A DNA stretch of 64,000 nt, from contig NZ_JAUEDK010000011.1 of the NCBI RefSeq assembly GCF_030385785.1, positions 38,083 to 102,082 of the forward strand, read 5' to 3'. This document shows, one piece after another, positions 1 through 9,128 of the stretch; the stretch's first letter is position 1; each line of letters starts with the position of its first letter. The notes below the pieces were generated by a model. It worked only from the letters and a program-made list of their open reading frames with translations, was not told where the DNA came from and made no database searches. A program made the position numbers and the translations under genes. This DNA comes from Crenobacter oryzisoli (lineage in GTDB: Bacteria; Pseudomonadota; Gammaproteobacteria; Burkholderiales; Chromobacteriaceae).

Positions 1-636
1 GGCGATCTGATCGTCGACCAGGGCACGATCGAAATCGCCGGGCGCGATGTCACCCGTCTGTCAGCCTGGCAGCGCGCCGGACTGGTCGCGCGCGTGTTCC
101 AGGACCCGATGGCCGGCACCTGCGAGGCACTGACCATCGAGGAGAACCTGGCCATCGCCTGGCAGCGCGGCGAAAAACGCGGCCTGAGGGGTTCTCTGAA
201 CAGCTCGTTGCGCAGCCTGTTCCGCGACAAGCTTGCAACGCTGAAGCTGGGCTTGGAGAACCGCCTCACCGACCACATGGGCCTCTTGTCCGGCGGGCAG
301 CGCCAGGCAGTCAGCCTGCTGATGGCCTCGCTCAAACCGTCGCAGATCCTGTTGCTCGACGAGCACACCGCCGCGCTCGATCCAAAGACCGCTGCCTTCG
401 TGCTGGAGCTGACCGACCAGATCGTACGCGAGAACAAGCTGACCGCCATGATGGTGACGCACTCGATGCGCCAGGCGCTCGATCACGGCGACCGCACTGT
501 GATGCTGCATCAGGGCCGGGTGGTGCTCGATGTCGCCGGCGCCGATCGGGCCAAGATGGACGTCCCCGATCTGCTGGCAATGTTCGAACGCACTCGCGGT
601 GAAGCGCTGGCCGACGACGCGCTGCTGCTCGGCTAA
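1..636 (+). CDS. ABC transporter ATP-binding protein (5' end outside window)
   Basis: The reading frame is open from base 1 to the TAA at 634-636, so the N-terminus with Walker A lies outside the window. Visible are the Q-loop (FQDP), the signature LSGGQRQ, a Walker B followed by DEHTAALDP, and the H-loop in MMVTHSM. The His after Asp-Glu in Walker B and the MRQAL stretch resemble the ATPase that accompanies ABC substrate-binding proteins of the TrpX/YtrF-like 'putative ABC transport system' group (COG1101). The ATPase would couple ATP hydrolysis to small-molecule uptake at the inner membrane. The substrate cannot be read here because the permease and binding-protein genes would lie to the left. 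Confidence 0.85.
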   Translation, partial: GDLIVDQGTIEIAGRDVTRLSAWQRAGLVARVFQDPMAGTCEALTIEENLAIAWQRGEKRGLRGSLNSSLRSLFRDKLATLKLGLENRLTDHMGLLSGGQRQAVSLLMASLKPSQILLLDEHTAALDPKTAAFVLELTDQIVRENKLTAMMVTHSMRQALDHGDRTVMLHQGRVVLDVAGADRAKMDVPDLLAMFERTRGEALADDALLLG

Positions 637-647
637 GTCCCGCCTCC

Positions 648-669
648 GTCCCCGCCCGACGGCGGGGAC
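648..669 (+). terminator. Stem-loop after ABC ATPase gene
   Basis: A perfect 9-bp stem GTCCCCGCC/GGCGGGGAC closes a CGAC tetraloop 12 bases after the stop codon. The T-rich tail is weak (ctccccttct), so termination may be partial. Confidence 0.55.
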
Positions 670-770
670 GCTCCCCTTCTACAAAAGCGACACAAAACTC
701 GGACGCAAGCGGGTTGGCCGAGCGCCGCCAACGGCGTATCGTAAGCGCTCTATCCCAAAAGGAGTGCTTC

Positions 771-1463
771 ATGCGTACGCTTTATCCCGTCCTGTTGACC
801 ACAGCCCTACTCGCCCCTGTCTACGCCGTTGCCGCCGAGGCGACCGTCGTTAGCCTGAGCGGTCAGGCGCAACGCGAGGTCGACAATGACGAGACCAGCG
901 TCGTGTTGTACGCACAGGAAAACAACAGCAGCCCTGCCCGTCTCGCCGATAGCCTCAATCGCACGCTCAAGCGTGCACTGGCCGATGCCAGCGTGGTTAA
1001 AACGGTCGAGGCCAGCAGCGGCCAGGCCAATACTTGGCCGCACTACGACAAGAACGGCAAGATCAACGGCTGGCAGGGCCGCGGCGAGATCCGCATGAAG
1101 AGCCGCGACAGTGCCGCGCTTGCTGAACTGACCGGCAAGCTGCAGAGCTACTTGCAGCTGGAACGGGTCAGCTTCAGCGTGTCCGATGCGGCACGCCGTC
1201 AGACCGAAGCGACGCTGATTCCAGAGGCGATCCGCGAGCTGAACAGCCGCGCCAGCGCGGTCGGCAAGGCGATAGGCAAGCCGGCGCTAACCATCAAGGA
1301 ACTGAATATCGGCGAGAGCCGCGACATCGGCCCGCGCCCGATGATGGCAATGGCCAAGTTCGCCGGCGCAGACGCCGCACCGGAACAGGTCACCGCACCG
1401 AGCTGGGAAGCCGGCAAGAGCACCATTTCGGTTCAGGTATCCGGCAAAGTAGAATTGCGTTGA
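771..1463 (+). CDS. SIMPL/DUF541 domain periplasmic protein
   Basis: 230 residues. The ATG at 771 is chosen because AAAGGAG lies 6 bases upstream and the protein then begins with a clean signal peptide (MRTLYPVLLTTALLAPVYAVAA) cut before EATVV. The mature part has the SIMPL (DUF541) pattern: a G-x-A-x-x-E/V-N-D-E-T start, a central region with YDKNGKINGWQGRGE, and a C-terminal strand ISVQVSGKVEL. Family members (E. coli YggE-like) are periplasmic and linked to oxidative-stress tolerance. The exact role is unknown. It stands alone between the ABC gene and a GST. Confidence 0.8.
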   Translation: MRTLYPVLLTTALLAPVYAVAAEATVVSLSGQAQREVDNDETSVVLYAQENNSSPARLADSLNRTLKRALADASVVKTVEASSGQANTWPHYDKNGKINGWQGRGEIRMKSRDSAALAELTGKLQSYLQLERVSFSVSDAARRQTEATLIPEAIRELNSRASAVGKAIGKPALTIKELNIGESRDIGPRPMMAMAKFAGADAAPEQVTAPSWEAGKSTISVQVSGKVELR

Positions 1464-1545
1464 TCAACAGGCCTATTCGGGCGGCAACCTGAATATAATT
1501 AAGCAAGCCGTGCCCAGAACTTCAGCGCAACCGACCCAAACCATC

Positions 1546-2160
1546 ATGAAACTGATTGCATCGCTGACCAGCCCGTTTGCCCGCAAGGTACGCATCGTGC
1601 TGCTGGAGAAGAAGATCGACTGCCCGCTCGAGGAAGTGCAGCCGTGGATACTGGACAGTCATGTCATCGACCATAACCCGCTGGGTAAGGTACCGGTGCT
1701 GATCCTGGACGACGGCAGCAGCCTGTTCGATTCGCGGGTCATCGTCGAGTTCCTCGATACCATCTCCCCGGTGTCGCGAATCCTCCCGCAGGACAAACGC
1801 GCGCTGATCGCGACCCGACGCTGGGAGGCACTGGCCGACGGCGTGTGCGATGCGGCTACCGCAATCGTGATCGAACAACGCCGACCGGTCGCACAGCAAA
1901 GCGAGGACTGGATCCATCGTCAGATGCAGAAGGTGGAACGGGGGCTGGCGATGCTGGCGCACGACCTGGGCGACCGCCACTGGTGCAATGGTGAGGCCTA
2001 CAGCTTGGCCGACATCGCGGTCGGTGTGTGCCTCGGCTACCTCGACTTCCGTTTCCCGGCGATCAACTGGCGGGACCGCTATCCGCGGTTGGCCGAGCTG
2101 CAGCTGCGCCTGTCGACCCGCCCCTCTTTCGTCGACACCGTGCCTCCTCCACATGCCTGA
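1546..2160 (+). CDS. Glutathione S-transferase family protein
   Basis: 204 residues from the ATG at 1546. An in-frame GTG at 1510 would only add a non-conserved tail. The N-terminal thioredoxin fold reads MKLIASLTSPFARKVRIVLLEK with NPLGKVPVL (cis-Pro) and then DSRVIVEFLD. The all-helical C-terminal domain carries the YSLADIAVGV motif typical of GSTs. It should bind glutathione in the cytoplasm and conjugate or reduce electrophiles; the substrate cannot be assigned. It is monocistronic and followed by a hairpin. Confidence 0.85.
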   Translation: MKLIASLTSPFARKVRIVLLEKKIDCPLEEVQPWILDSHVIDHNPLGKVPVLILDDGSSLFDSRVIVEFLDTISPVSRILPQDKRALIATRRWEALADGVCDAATAIVIEQRRPVAQQSEDWIHRQMQKVERGLAMLAHDLGDRHWCNGEAYSLADIAVGVCLGYLDFRFPAINWRDRYPRLAELQLRLSTRPSFVDTVPPPHA

Positions 2161-2182
2161 ACCGCAGCCGGGCAAGATGACG

Positions 2183-2206
2183 ACAGCCGCCCCTCGGGTC
2201 GGCTGT
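2183..2206 (+). terminator. Terminator after GST gene
   Basis: A stem ACAGCCG/CGGCTGT with a 10-base loop is followed by TTGTTTGTG. It lies 22 bases past the GST stop. Confidence 0.6.
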
Positions 2207-2226
2207 TTGTTTGTGCAGTGCCAATG

Positions 2227-2253
2227 AAAAAACGGAGGGGATAATCCCCTCCG
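2227..2253 (-). terminator. Terminator of porin gene
   Basis: On the minus strand an 8-bp stem (CGGAGGGG/CCCCTCCG) is followed by a run of six T. It sits 40 bases after the porin stop codon and forms a back-to-back pair with the GST terminator. Confidence 0.85.
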
Positions 2254-2292
2254 ACAATTGACTGACTTGTCAAACGACTGGAACGGTACGGC

Positions 2293-3408
2293 TTAGAACC
2301 AGTGTTGCAGCGACACCGAGGTGGTGCGCTGTTTCTGGATACCGGTCTGGTTGAGCGGCGAACCGTCGGTGTAGCTGGTATAGCCATTGCCTATGTTCAG
2401 CGAGCCAAACTCCAGCGAAGCGGTAGTGCGCTTGGACAGCGCGTAGTCGAGACCAAGGATGTACTGCCAATAACCGCTATTGCCGATGCTGGTGTCGCCG
2501 TTATTGCCATCCTTCACATTCCAGCCCTTGGAATAGGTGACGCGCGGGATCAGCGGTCCGAAGCTGTAGGCCACGGTGATGGCAGCCTCTTGGGTCTTCA
2601 GGCTGTTCGGCTGGAACGGAAAGGTCGATGCGCTGTCGGCGGCACCGGTGGTTTCGTTGTAGTAGTAGCGGTCGCCCCAGCCCCAGCCGCGCGCCTGTTG
2701 ATACGCCAAGGTCAGCAACAGGTTGTTAGCGTTGTAGCCCCCCATCAGGGTGCTGGCATAGGCATCCTTGCCCGAACCGTTGGAGTTGGTGCGGTGATCG
2801 TAGCCGTACTGCGCGAAGAAACCAGCATTGTTGTAGTTCAGACCGGCTGCCCACATGTCGCTGGCTTTCTGGGTGCTGCCGGCAGGGGCGGTCTTCTTCT
2901 CACCGAAGCCGTATTGCAGGCTGCCGTTGAAACCGGCGAAGGTCGGCGAATCATAGCGGATGCTGTTGTTCGGGCGACCGGCGGTACGCTCGAAGATATC
3001 GAGTGCGTTGGCACCGTTGCTGTTGCTGCCGACATCGAGGTTGTACATGTCGCGCTGCGGATTTGTCAGCTTACCGAGACGTACCTTACCGAAGTTGCCC
3101 TGCAGGCCAACGAAGGTATCACGGGTCGCGAAGGTGCTGTTGCCGTTTTGCGGATTACCAGTGCCATCCACGATTATATAGTTCTCGACCTGCCAGATCG
3201 CCTTCAAGCCGCTGCCCAGATCCTCGTCGCCCTTGAAGCCGATCCAGGACAGGTAATCCTCAACGCGGTTGGTCGAGGTAGTGGTGCCGTCTTTCAGTTG
3301 GACGTGATCGTTTTCCAGACCGGCATTGATGCGGCCGTAGATGGTCACGTCGGCCATAGCCGCCATCGGCAGCGCCATCACTGCCAGGGCCAGAATGCGT
3401 TGCTTCAT
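2293..3408 (-). CDS. Gram-negative general porin
   Basis: 371 residues. The ATG at 3408 is preferred over an in-frame TTG at 3414 because GGAGGAAG then sits at good distance. The signal peptide MKQRILALAVMALPMAAMA is followed by DVTIYGRINAGLE, the classic first strand of betaproteobacterial porins (Porin_4/OmpC-like). The chain shows alternating amphipathic strands, constriction-loop sequence near DIFERTAGR, and the terminal phenylalanine (SLQHWF) recognised by the BAM complex. It should form trimeric 16-strand barrels that let small hydrophilic solutes through the outer membrane. It is monocistronic, with a long AT-rich upstream region. Confidence 0.92.
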   Translation of the reverse strand: MKQRILALAVMALPMAAMADVTIYGRINAGLENDHVQLKDGTTTSTNRVEDYLSWIGFKGDEDLGSGLKAIWQVENYIIVDGTGNPQNGNSTFATRDTFVGLQGNFGKVRLGKLTNPQRDMYNLDVGSNSNGANALDIFERTAGRPNNSIRYDSPTFAGFNGSLQYGFGEKKTAPAGSTQKASDMWAAGLNYNNAGFFAQYGYDHRTNSNGSGKDAYASTLMGGYNANNLLLTLAYQQARGWGWGDRYYYNETTGAADSASTFPFQPNSLKTQEAAITVAYSFGPLIPRVTYSKGWNVKDGNNGDTSIGNSGYWQYILGLDYALSKRTTASLEFGSLNIGNGYTSYTDGSPLNQTGIQKQRTTSVSLQHWF

Positions 3409-3670
3409 CTCCAAACTTCCTCCATTGCGTCATCGTTGTAATAAGTCTTCCACCACACCAAGAATCTTAAGGCATAACTAAAAGACATTCGCGACACTAT
3501 AAAGGGATGAAGAAAAGCGCTTCAACAGCATCATTTCCAAATCACGATAAAGCCTTTTCCATTAGGTGTTGGGAAATGGAACCCCATAAAAAACAATATC
3601 TTAACATCAATTTTCTTGACGTAAAATCACAACACATTTTGTTAATTTGGAAGCGAGTTCCGCATAATGA
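3409..3670. other. AT-rich porin upstream region, no gene
   Basis: About 260 bases of AT-rich DNA between the porin start and the htpG terminator. It should hold the porin promoter on the minus strand. A 71-codon plus-strand frame here has no signal, no family resemblance and ends inside the terminator, so I do not call it a gene. Confidence 0.6.
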
Positions 3671-3698
3671 AAAAGCCTTCCCGAGTGGGAAGGCTTTT
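3671..3698 (-). terminator. Terminator of htpG
   Basis: A perfect 12-bp stem (AAAAGCCTTCCC/GGGAAGGCTTTT) with a 4-base loop lies 20 bases after the htpG stop. The T-run is within and after the stem on the minus strand. Confidence 0.9.
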
Positions 3699-3718
3699 CA
3701 CCGACACCAAGCTGCGAC

Positions 3719-5626
3719 TTAGGCAGACAGCTCGAGCATCAGGCTGTTGATACGCTTGACGAAGCCGGCCGGATCGTCGAGTTTGCCGCCTTCGGCAAGC
3801 AGGGCCTGGTCGAACAGCACGTGGGCCAGATCGCTGGCACGGGCTTCGTCCTGTTCGCTGGCCAGGCGCTTCACCAAGAGGTGCTGCGGGTTGATCTCCA
3901 GCGTCGGGCGACTCTCCTTCGGCAGGGCTTGGCCGGCAGCCTTCAACAGGCGCTCCAGGTGAGCGCTCATGTCGTTCTCGCCAACCACCAGGCAGGCGGG
4001 GCTATCGATCAGGCGGGCAGTGGCACGCACGTCGGCTACCTTGTCGGCGAGTGCGGTCTTGAGGCGGTCGACTACCGGCCGTGCGTTTTCCTCGGCCGCC
4101 TGCTGCGCTTCCTTGTCGGCCTCATCGTCCAGCGCGCCCAGGTCGAGCGAGCCCTTGGCCACCGACACCAGCGCCTTGCCGTCGAACTCGGTCAGCGACG
4201 CAGCCAGCCATTCGTCGACGCGGTCGCTCAGCAGCAGCACCTCGACCCCCTTCTTGCGGAACACTTCCAGGTGCGGGCTGTTCTTCGCCGCGGCGTAGCT
4301 GTCGGCGGTGATGAAGTAGATCTTGTCCTGGCCTTCCTTCATTCGGCCAACGTAATCGCTCAGGCTGACCACCTGGGCATCGCTGTCGCCATGGGTGGTG
4401 GCGAAGCGCAGCAGTTTGGCAATGCGTTCCTTGTTGGCGAAGTCCTCGCCAACGCCCTCCTTCAGCACCTGACCGAACTCTTTCCAGAAGCTGGTGTAGT
4501 CGTCGGCGCGGTTGGTGGCCAGGTCTTCCAGCAGACCCAGCACCTTCTTCACGCAGCCGGCGCGGATCGTGTCGATGTCGCGGCTCTGCTGCAGGATTTC
4601 GCGGCTGACGTTCAGCGGCAGGTCGCTGCTGTCGATCACCCCGCGCACGAAGCGCAGGTAGTGCGGCATCAGCTTCTCGGTGTCTTCCATGATGAACACG
4701 CGGCGCACGTAGAGCTTGATGCCCTGCTTGCGCTCGCGCTCATACAGGTCGAACGGTGCACGCGCCGGGATGTACAACAGTTCGGTGTATTCCTGACGGC
4801 CCTCGACGCGGGCATGGCTCCATGCCAACGGGTCGGTGAAGTCATGGGCGACGTGCTTGTAGAACTCCTTGTACTGCTCGTCGCTGATGTCGTTCTTGCT
4901 GCGCGTCCACAGTGCGGAAGCCTGGTTGACCGCCTCGAGTTCGTCCGATTCGACCGGCTGGCCGTCCTCGCCATAGCTCGGCGCCTTCTTCATCTCGATC
5001 GGGATGGAGATGTGGTCGGAGTAGGTGCGCACGATCTGGCGCAGCTTCCATTCGGACAGGAATTCGTCCTCGCCGTCCTTCAGGTGCAGCACGATCTCGG
5101 TGCCGCGGCCCGGCTTGTCGACGCTCTCGATGCTGTACTCGCCCTCGCCGGCCGACTCCCAGCGCACCGCTTCGCTGGCCGGCTGGCCGGCGCGGCGGGT
5201 GGTGACGGTGACCTTGTCGGCGACGATGAACGCCGAGTAGAAGCCCACGCCGAACTGACCGATCAGGTTGGCATCCTTCTTGTCGTCGCCGGTCAGCGAC
5301 TCGAAGAAGGCCTTGGTACCGGACTTGGCGATGGTGCCGAGGTGGTCGATCACCTCTTCGCGGCTCATGCCGATGCCGTTGTCGGCGATGGTGACGGTAC
5401 GGTTGTCCGCATCGACGCTGATGCGAATCTTCAGTTCGGCGTCCTGCTCGAACAACTCGGGGCGGGCGATCGCCTCGAAGCGCAGCTTGTCTGCGGCGTC
5501 GGACGCGTTCGATACCAGTTCGCGGAGGAAGATCTCCTTGTTCGAGTACAAGGAGTGGATCATCAGCTGCAGCAGCTGTTTGACTTCGGTCTGAAAGCCC
5601 AGGGTTTGTTTTGCGCTCATGGACAT
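3719..5626 (-). CDS. htpG: Molecular chaperone HtpG (Hsp90)
   Basis: 635 residues, the usual length for bacterial Hsp90. The N-terminal GHKL ATPase shows E36/N40 ([16 protein letters not shown]), DNGIGM at 82-87, GTIAKSGT near 98, and [11 protein letters not shown] near 123. The middle domain has [20 protein letters not shown] with the catalytic-loop Arg, followed by the C-terminal dimerisation domain. A second ATG two codons downstream (5620) is an equally possible start. HtpG works as an ATP-driven dimer with DnaK in cytosolic protein remodelling. A sigma32-like promoter lies directly upstream, which fits heat induction. Confidence 0.97.
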   Translation of the reverse strand: MSMSAKQTLGFQTEVKQLLQLMIHSLYSNKEIFLRELVSNASDAADKLRFEAIARPELFEQDAELKIRISVDADNRTVTIADNGIGMSREEVIDHLGTIAKSGTKAFFESLTGDDKKDANLIGQFGVGFYSAFIVADKVTVTTRRAGQPASEAVRWESAGEGEYSIESVDKPGRGTEIVLHLKDGEDEFLSEWKLRQIVRTYSDHISIPIEMKKAPSYGEDGQPVESDELEAVNQASALWTRSKNDISDEQYKEFYKHVAHDFTDPLAWSHARVEGRQEYTELLYIPARAPFDLYERERKQGIKLYVRRVFIMEDTEKLMPHYLRFVRGVIDSSDLPLNVSREILQQSRDIDTIRAGCVKKVLGLLEDLATNRADDYTSFWKEFGQVLKEGVGEDFANKERIAKLLRFATTHGDSDAQVVSLSDYVGRMKEGQDKIYFITADSYAAAKNSPHLEVFRKKGVEVLLLSDRVDEWLAASLTEFDGKALVSVAKGSLDLGALDDEADKEAQQAAEENARPVVDRLKTALADKVADVRATARLIDSPACLVVGENDMSAHLERLLKAAGQALPKESRPTLEINPQHLLVKRLASEQDEARASDLAHVLFDQALLAEGGKLDDPAGFVKRINSLMLELSA

Positions 5627-5654
5627 CGAGACAGGTTGGTTGAAGATATGCAGC

Positions 5655-5682
5655 AGATAGGGACTAAACAGCGCTTTTCAAT
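5655..5682 (-). promoter_or_regulatory. Sigma32-like heat-shock promoter of htpG
   Basis: On the minus strand a -35 element CATTGAAA (5675-5682) and a -10 element CCCTATCT (5655-5662) are separated by 12 bases. They resemble the RpoH consensus CTTGAAA / CCCCATNT. The predicted start falls about 20 bases ahead of the htpG ATG. Confidence 0.65.
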
Positions 5683-5705
5683 GCCGAATCGCTTTCCTCT
5701 CCCAC

Positions 5706-6353
5706 CTAGATGTCAGCCGGCCATGTGTTCTCGGCGACCAGCGTCTCGAGCGCCTGGCGATGCGCCCAGTTTTCCAGCTCCAGCATCGGCTTGGGATAAA
5801 AGGCCGGCACATGGCCAAGGCACAGCACCGCGACCGCCTTTGCGCCGGGTGGCAGCCCCAACAAGGCGCCCAGTTGCTGCGGATCGAACAGCGACACCCA
5901 CCCCATGCCCAGCCCTTCTGCTCGGGCGGCCAGCCACAGGTTCTGGATGGCACAGGCGACCGAGGCAAGATCCATCTCCGGCAGCGTGCGTCGGCCGAAT
6001 ACATGCCGCTCGCGGCCATCCATCAGCGCCGCGACCAACAGCTCGCCACATTCCAGAATGCCCTCCACCTTCAGGCGCATGAAGTCGTCGCTGCGCTCGC
6101 CCAGTTGTTCGGCGGTCTGCTGCCGCTCGGCTTCGACCAGCGCGTGGATTTGGCCGCGCAATGCCCGGTCGGTGATGCGGATAAACCGCCAGGGCTGCAT
6201 GAAGCCGACGCTGGGCGCGAAATGGGCCGCCTGCAGCAGCCGGGCCAGCACGTCGGGGTCGACCGGATCGGGCAGGAAGTGGCGCATGTCTCGCCGCTCC
6301 TGGATGACTCGGTAGACGGTGGCAATTTCTTCGGGGCTGTAGCGATGGCTCAT
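5706..6353 (-). CDS. bluB: 5,6-dimethylbenzimidazole synthase BluB
   Basis: 215 residues in the nitroreductase fold. The start MSHRYSPEEIATVYRVIQERRDMRHF holds the RRDMRHF flavin-phosphate signature of BluB. It continues with PDPVDPDVLARLLQAAHFAPSVG and MQPWRFI, which distinguish BluB from ordinary nitroreductases. BluB cannibalises FMNH2 with oxygen to give the lower ligand of cobalamin. No other cobalamin genes and no recognisable B12 riboswitch are next to it, so it is an orphan here. It ends 79 bases upstream of htpG. Confidence 0.9.
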   Translation of the reverse strand: MSHRYSPEEIATVYRVIQERRDMRHFLPDPVDPDVLARLLQAAHFAPSVGFMQPWRFIRITDRALRGQIHALVEAERQQTAEQLGERSDDFMRLKVEGILECGELLVAALMDGRERHVFGRRTLPEMDLASVACAIQNLWLAARAEGLGMGWVSLFDPQQLGALLGLPPGAKAVAVLCLGHVPAFYPKPMLELENWAHRQALETLVAENTWPADI

Positions 6354-6478
6354 GACAGACGGACGATGGGGAATAAAGATTCACGACACCTAACGCGCCA
6401 ACCGGCCCACGGTGCACACCACCGGGACGAACGACAGCTGTCGCGTTTCTGCCAATAGCAACACGCCGCAGCAAAGAC

Positions 6479-6507
6479 AAAGGGCCCCGCCGTAGCGGAG
6501 CCCTTTT
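6479..6507 (-). terminator. Terminator of rpsT
   Basis: A stem with arms GGGCCCCGC/GCGGAGCCC (one C-A mismatch) and a CGTA loop is flanked by AAA and TTTT. It lies 22 bases past the rpsT stop on the minus strand. Confidence 0.8.
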
Positions 6508-6528
6508 GCATAATCTTGCCTGTGGCGA

Positions 6529-6795
6529 TTAGGCAGCCATGGCCTTGACTTGCGCGGACAGACGGCTCTTGTGGCGAGCAGCCTTGTTCTTGTGGAACAC
6601 GCCTTTGTCAGCGATGCGGTCGAGCACCTTGGTCGACTGCTGGAAAACGACCTGAGCGGCAGCCTTGTCGCCGGCTTCAACGGCCTTGATCACTTTCTTC
6701 ACTGCGGTACGGAACGCAGTACGCAGGCTGGCGTTATGCGCGCGCTGCTTGAGAGCCTGGCGTGCACGCTTGCGAGCTTGTGCGCTGTTTGCCAT
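6529..6795 (-). CDS. rpsT: 30S ribosomal protein S20
   Basis: 88 residues, normal for S20. The sequence [26 protein letters not shown] and the [14 protein letters not shown] stretch are typical of the basic, helical S20 family. It binds 16S rRNA early in 30S assembly. GGAGATTTTCC precedes the start. It is monocistronic and divergent from murJ, an arrangement common in proteobacteria. Confidence 0.97.
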   Translation of the reverse strand: MANSAQARKRARQALKQRAHNASLRTAFRTAVKKVIKAVEAGDKAAAQVVFQQSTKVLDRIADKGVFHKNKAARHKSRLSAQVKAMAA

Positions 6796-6983
6796 GGAAA
6801 ATCTCCTGATGAGCGGATTCTGAAACGGCCGATTTTAAGCCCTAAACCAAGGTTTTGCAACAACAAACCCGGACGCGTAAACTCACGCGCTTGTCCAGCG
6901 TTATGAGCGTGTCGGCCGGCGGCGCAGGCACGCCCCCGACAGCTTTCCAACCCTCAATATCTCCCACGCAATCGGGACCTTGC

Positions 6984-8519
6984 ATGAATCTACTCAAGGC
7001 GCTGGCCACGGTCAGCAGCATGACCCTGGTGTCGCGCATCCTCGGCTTTGCCCGTGACGCGATCATCGCTCGGGTATTCGGGGCCAGCGTTGCCACCGAT
7101 GCCTTCTACGTGGCGTTCAAACTACCCAACCTGCTGCGGCGCATCTTCGCCGAAGGCGCGTTCTCGCAGGCCTTCGTGCCGGTGCTGGCCGAATACAAGC
7201 AGCAGCGAACCGACGACGAGACCCGCCATTTTCTCGCCCATATCGCCGGGCTGTTATCACTGATCCTGCTGATCGTCACCGTGATCGGCATCATCGCCGC
7301 CCCAGCGGTAGTGTGGATTTCGGCCCCGGGCTTCGCCAACGAGCCGGACAAGTTTGCGCTGACGGTCAAGCTGTTGCAGGTGACCTTTCCGTACATCCTG
7401 TTCATCTCGCTGTCGTCGCTCGCCAGCAGCGTGCTGAACACCTGGAACATGTTCTCGGTACCGGCGTTCACACCGACCTTCCTGAACATTTCCTTCATTA
7501 TTTGCGCGCTGTTCCTCGCACCATATTTCCACCCACCTATCATGGTGCTGGGCTGGGGGGTGTTTCTCGGCGGCGTGGCACAGCTCCTTTACCAGCTGCC
7601 CTACCTGAAGAAGGTCGGCATGCTGACTTGGCCGCGGCTGAACCTGAAGGACGCGGCGGTGTGGCGCGTCGTCAAGCAGATGGGACCGGCGATCTTCGGT
7701 GTGTCGATCTCGCAGATCTCGCTGGTGATCAACACCATCTTCGCCTCCTACCTGGTGTCGGGCAGCGTGTCGTGGATGTACTACGCCGACCGGCTGATGG
7801 AATTTCCGACGGGCATCCTCGGCGTGGCGCTCGGCACGATCCTGCTGCCGTCGCTGGCCAAGCACGCCGCCAACCGCTCGCTGGACGAATACTCGAAGCT
7901 GCTCGACTGGGGCATCCGCCTGTCGCTGCTCTTGGCGCTGCCTGCGTCGGTGGCGCTGGCGATCCTGTCCAAGCCGCTGATCGCCACGCTGTTCATGTAC
8001 GGTAAGTTCAGCGCCTTCGACGCGGCGATGACGCAGCGCGCGCTGATTGCGTACGCGATCGGCCTAGTCGGGCTGATCCTGGTGAAGGTGCTGGCGCCGG
8101 GCTTCTACGCGCGCCAGAACATCAAGACCCCGGTGAAGATCGCCATCTTCACGCTGGCGATGACCCAGCTGATGAACCTGGCTTTCGTCTGGCCGCTCAA
8201 GCACGCCGGCCTGTCGCTGGCGATCGGCCTGGGCGCCTGCCTGAACGCCGGTCTGCTGCTGACGCTCTTGATCCGGCACCGCATCTACATGCCGCAGCCA
8301 GGCTGGAAGAGCTTTGCCGGCAAAACGGTAGTGGCCGTTATCGGCATGGCCGTGGTGCTGCTGGTGCTCGACCATCTACTGCCGACCAACTGGCACGGCC
8401 ATTCCTATGTGCGGGTCGGCTGGCTGACCACGCTGATCGTCGCCGGTGCGGCGAGCTACTTCGCCTTCCTGTTCGCGCTGGGCTTCCGCTTCAAAGACTT
8501 CGCTCGTCGCGAGCACTGA
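6984..8519 (+). CDS. murJ: Lipid II flippase MurJ (MviN)
   Basis: 511 residues from the ATG at 6984, giving [25 protein letters not shown], the standard MurJ start. Earlier in-frame codons only add a low-complexity leader. The protein is almost entirely hydrophobic with about 14 membrane segments. It has conserved arginines in [10 protein letters not shown] and the [20 protein letters not shown] motif shared by MviN proteins. It flips lipid II across the inner membrane for peptidoglycan synthesis and is expected to be essential. It is divergent from rpsT; a GC-rich stem-loop follows the stop. Confidence 0.96.
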   Translation: MNLLKALATVSSMTLVSRILGFARDAIIARVFGASVATDAFYVAFKLPNLLRRIFAEGAFSQAFVPVLAEYKQQRTDDETRHFLAHIAGLLSLILLIVTVIGIIAAPAVVWISAPGFANEPDKFALTVKLLQVTFPYILFISLSSLASSVLNTWNMFSVPAFTPTFLNISFIICALFLAPYFHPPIMVLGWGVFLGGVAQLLYQLPYLKKVGMLTWPRLNLKDAAVWRVVKQMGPAIFGVSISQISLVINTIFASYLVSGSVSWMYYADRLMEFPTGILGVALGTILLPSLAKHAANRSLDEYSKLLDWGIRLSLLLALPASVALAILSKPLIATLFMYGKFSAFDAAMTQRALIAYAIGLVGLILVKVLAPGFYARQNIKTPVKIAIFTLAMTQLMNLAFVWPLKHAGLSLAIGLGACLNAGLLLTLLIRHRIYMPQPGWKSFAGKTVVAVIGMAVVLLVLDHLLPTNWHGHSYVRVGWLTTLIVAGAASYFAFLFALGFRFKDFARREH

Positions 8520-8529
8520 GCGCTCTAGA

Positions 8530-8550
8530 GGGGGTGGCTCTGCCACCCCC
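8530..8550 (+). terminator. Stem-loop after murJ
   Basis: A perfect 9-bp stem GGGGGTGGC/GCCACCCCC with a TCT loop lies 10 bases past the murJ stop. It lacks a T-run, so it may only stabilise or pause. Confidence 0.5.
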
Positions 8551-8631
8551 TACGTCCCGTCTCCCCATCATTCCCTTCCACGTGACGTATCATCAAAGCA
8601 GGCTTTCGGCCAACCTGTTTGATGAGCCGCC

Positions 8632-9048
8632 ATGCGTTTCCTGCCGCTGTTTCTTTCCCTGTTGCTGTCCGGCTGCGCCACCCTCAACGAGCAGCAATGC
8701 CGCACGCTGTCCTCCGCCGCGATAGGCGAGACGGACGGCCGCGCCGGCTACCCGACCACCCGGTTCGACGACAACCAGCAGGCCTGCGGCAAGTACCAGC
8801 TAACGCTCGATCGCGATGCCTATCTCACCGGCCGCGCCCGCGGTCTGCAGGACTACTGCACTCCGGACAACGGCACCCGCGTCGGCCTGCGTGGCGAACG
8901 CTACTACGGTGTCTGCCCGAAAGAGCGTGAAGACGCCTTCCTGCTCAAATACTGGCCTGCCTACGTCCAGTTCCAGCGCGAAAGCTATTACGGCAGCTAT
9001 TGGGCCTGGCCATACCGCTACTGGGGTTACCCTCCGTACTGGCGGTAG
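8632..9048 (+). CDS. DUF2799 lipoprotein
   Basis: 138 residues. The start MRFLPLFLSLLLSGCATLNEQQC has a lipobox (LLSGC), so the mature protein should begin at Cys15 and be lipid-anchored. It matches the DUF2799 pattern with the GETDGRAGYPTTRFDDNQQACGKYQL and YLTGRARGLQDYC stretches. The tail is rich in Tyr and Trp (RESYYGSYWAWPYRYWGYPPYW). No function is known for the family. It sits alone between murJ and the AlaX gene. Confidence 0.75.
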   Translation: MRFLPLFLSLLLSGCATLNEQQCRTLSSAAIGETDGRAGYPTTRFDDNQQACGKYQLTLDRDAYLTGRARGLQDYCTPDNGTRVGLRGERYYGVCPKEREDAFLLKYWPAYVQFQRESYYGSYWAWPYRYWGYPPYWR

Positions 9049-9128
9049 CGACTGGCATGGGACCGAACGGCCTTGTCCCCTCTGCCTTGGCACGGCATGC
9101 TTGATGCATCCAAAGAGGGAGGGCCATC

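Noticed and set aside
3507..3722. 71-codon plus-strand frame between porin and htpG
   Set aside because: Lies in promoter/terminator DNA, ends in the htpG terminator, and has no recognisable features.
3821..6082. 753-codon plus-strand frame opposite htpG and bluB
   Set aside because: Shadow of the GC-biased third position of htpG. The translation is low-complexity (Leu/Val/Arg/Gln/His-rich) with no family, and htpG is unmistakable on the other strand.
6354..6528. Possible cobalamin riboswitch upstream of bluB
   Set aside because: No B12-box-like sequence with the surrounding paired elements could be found.
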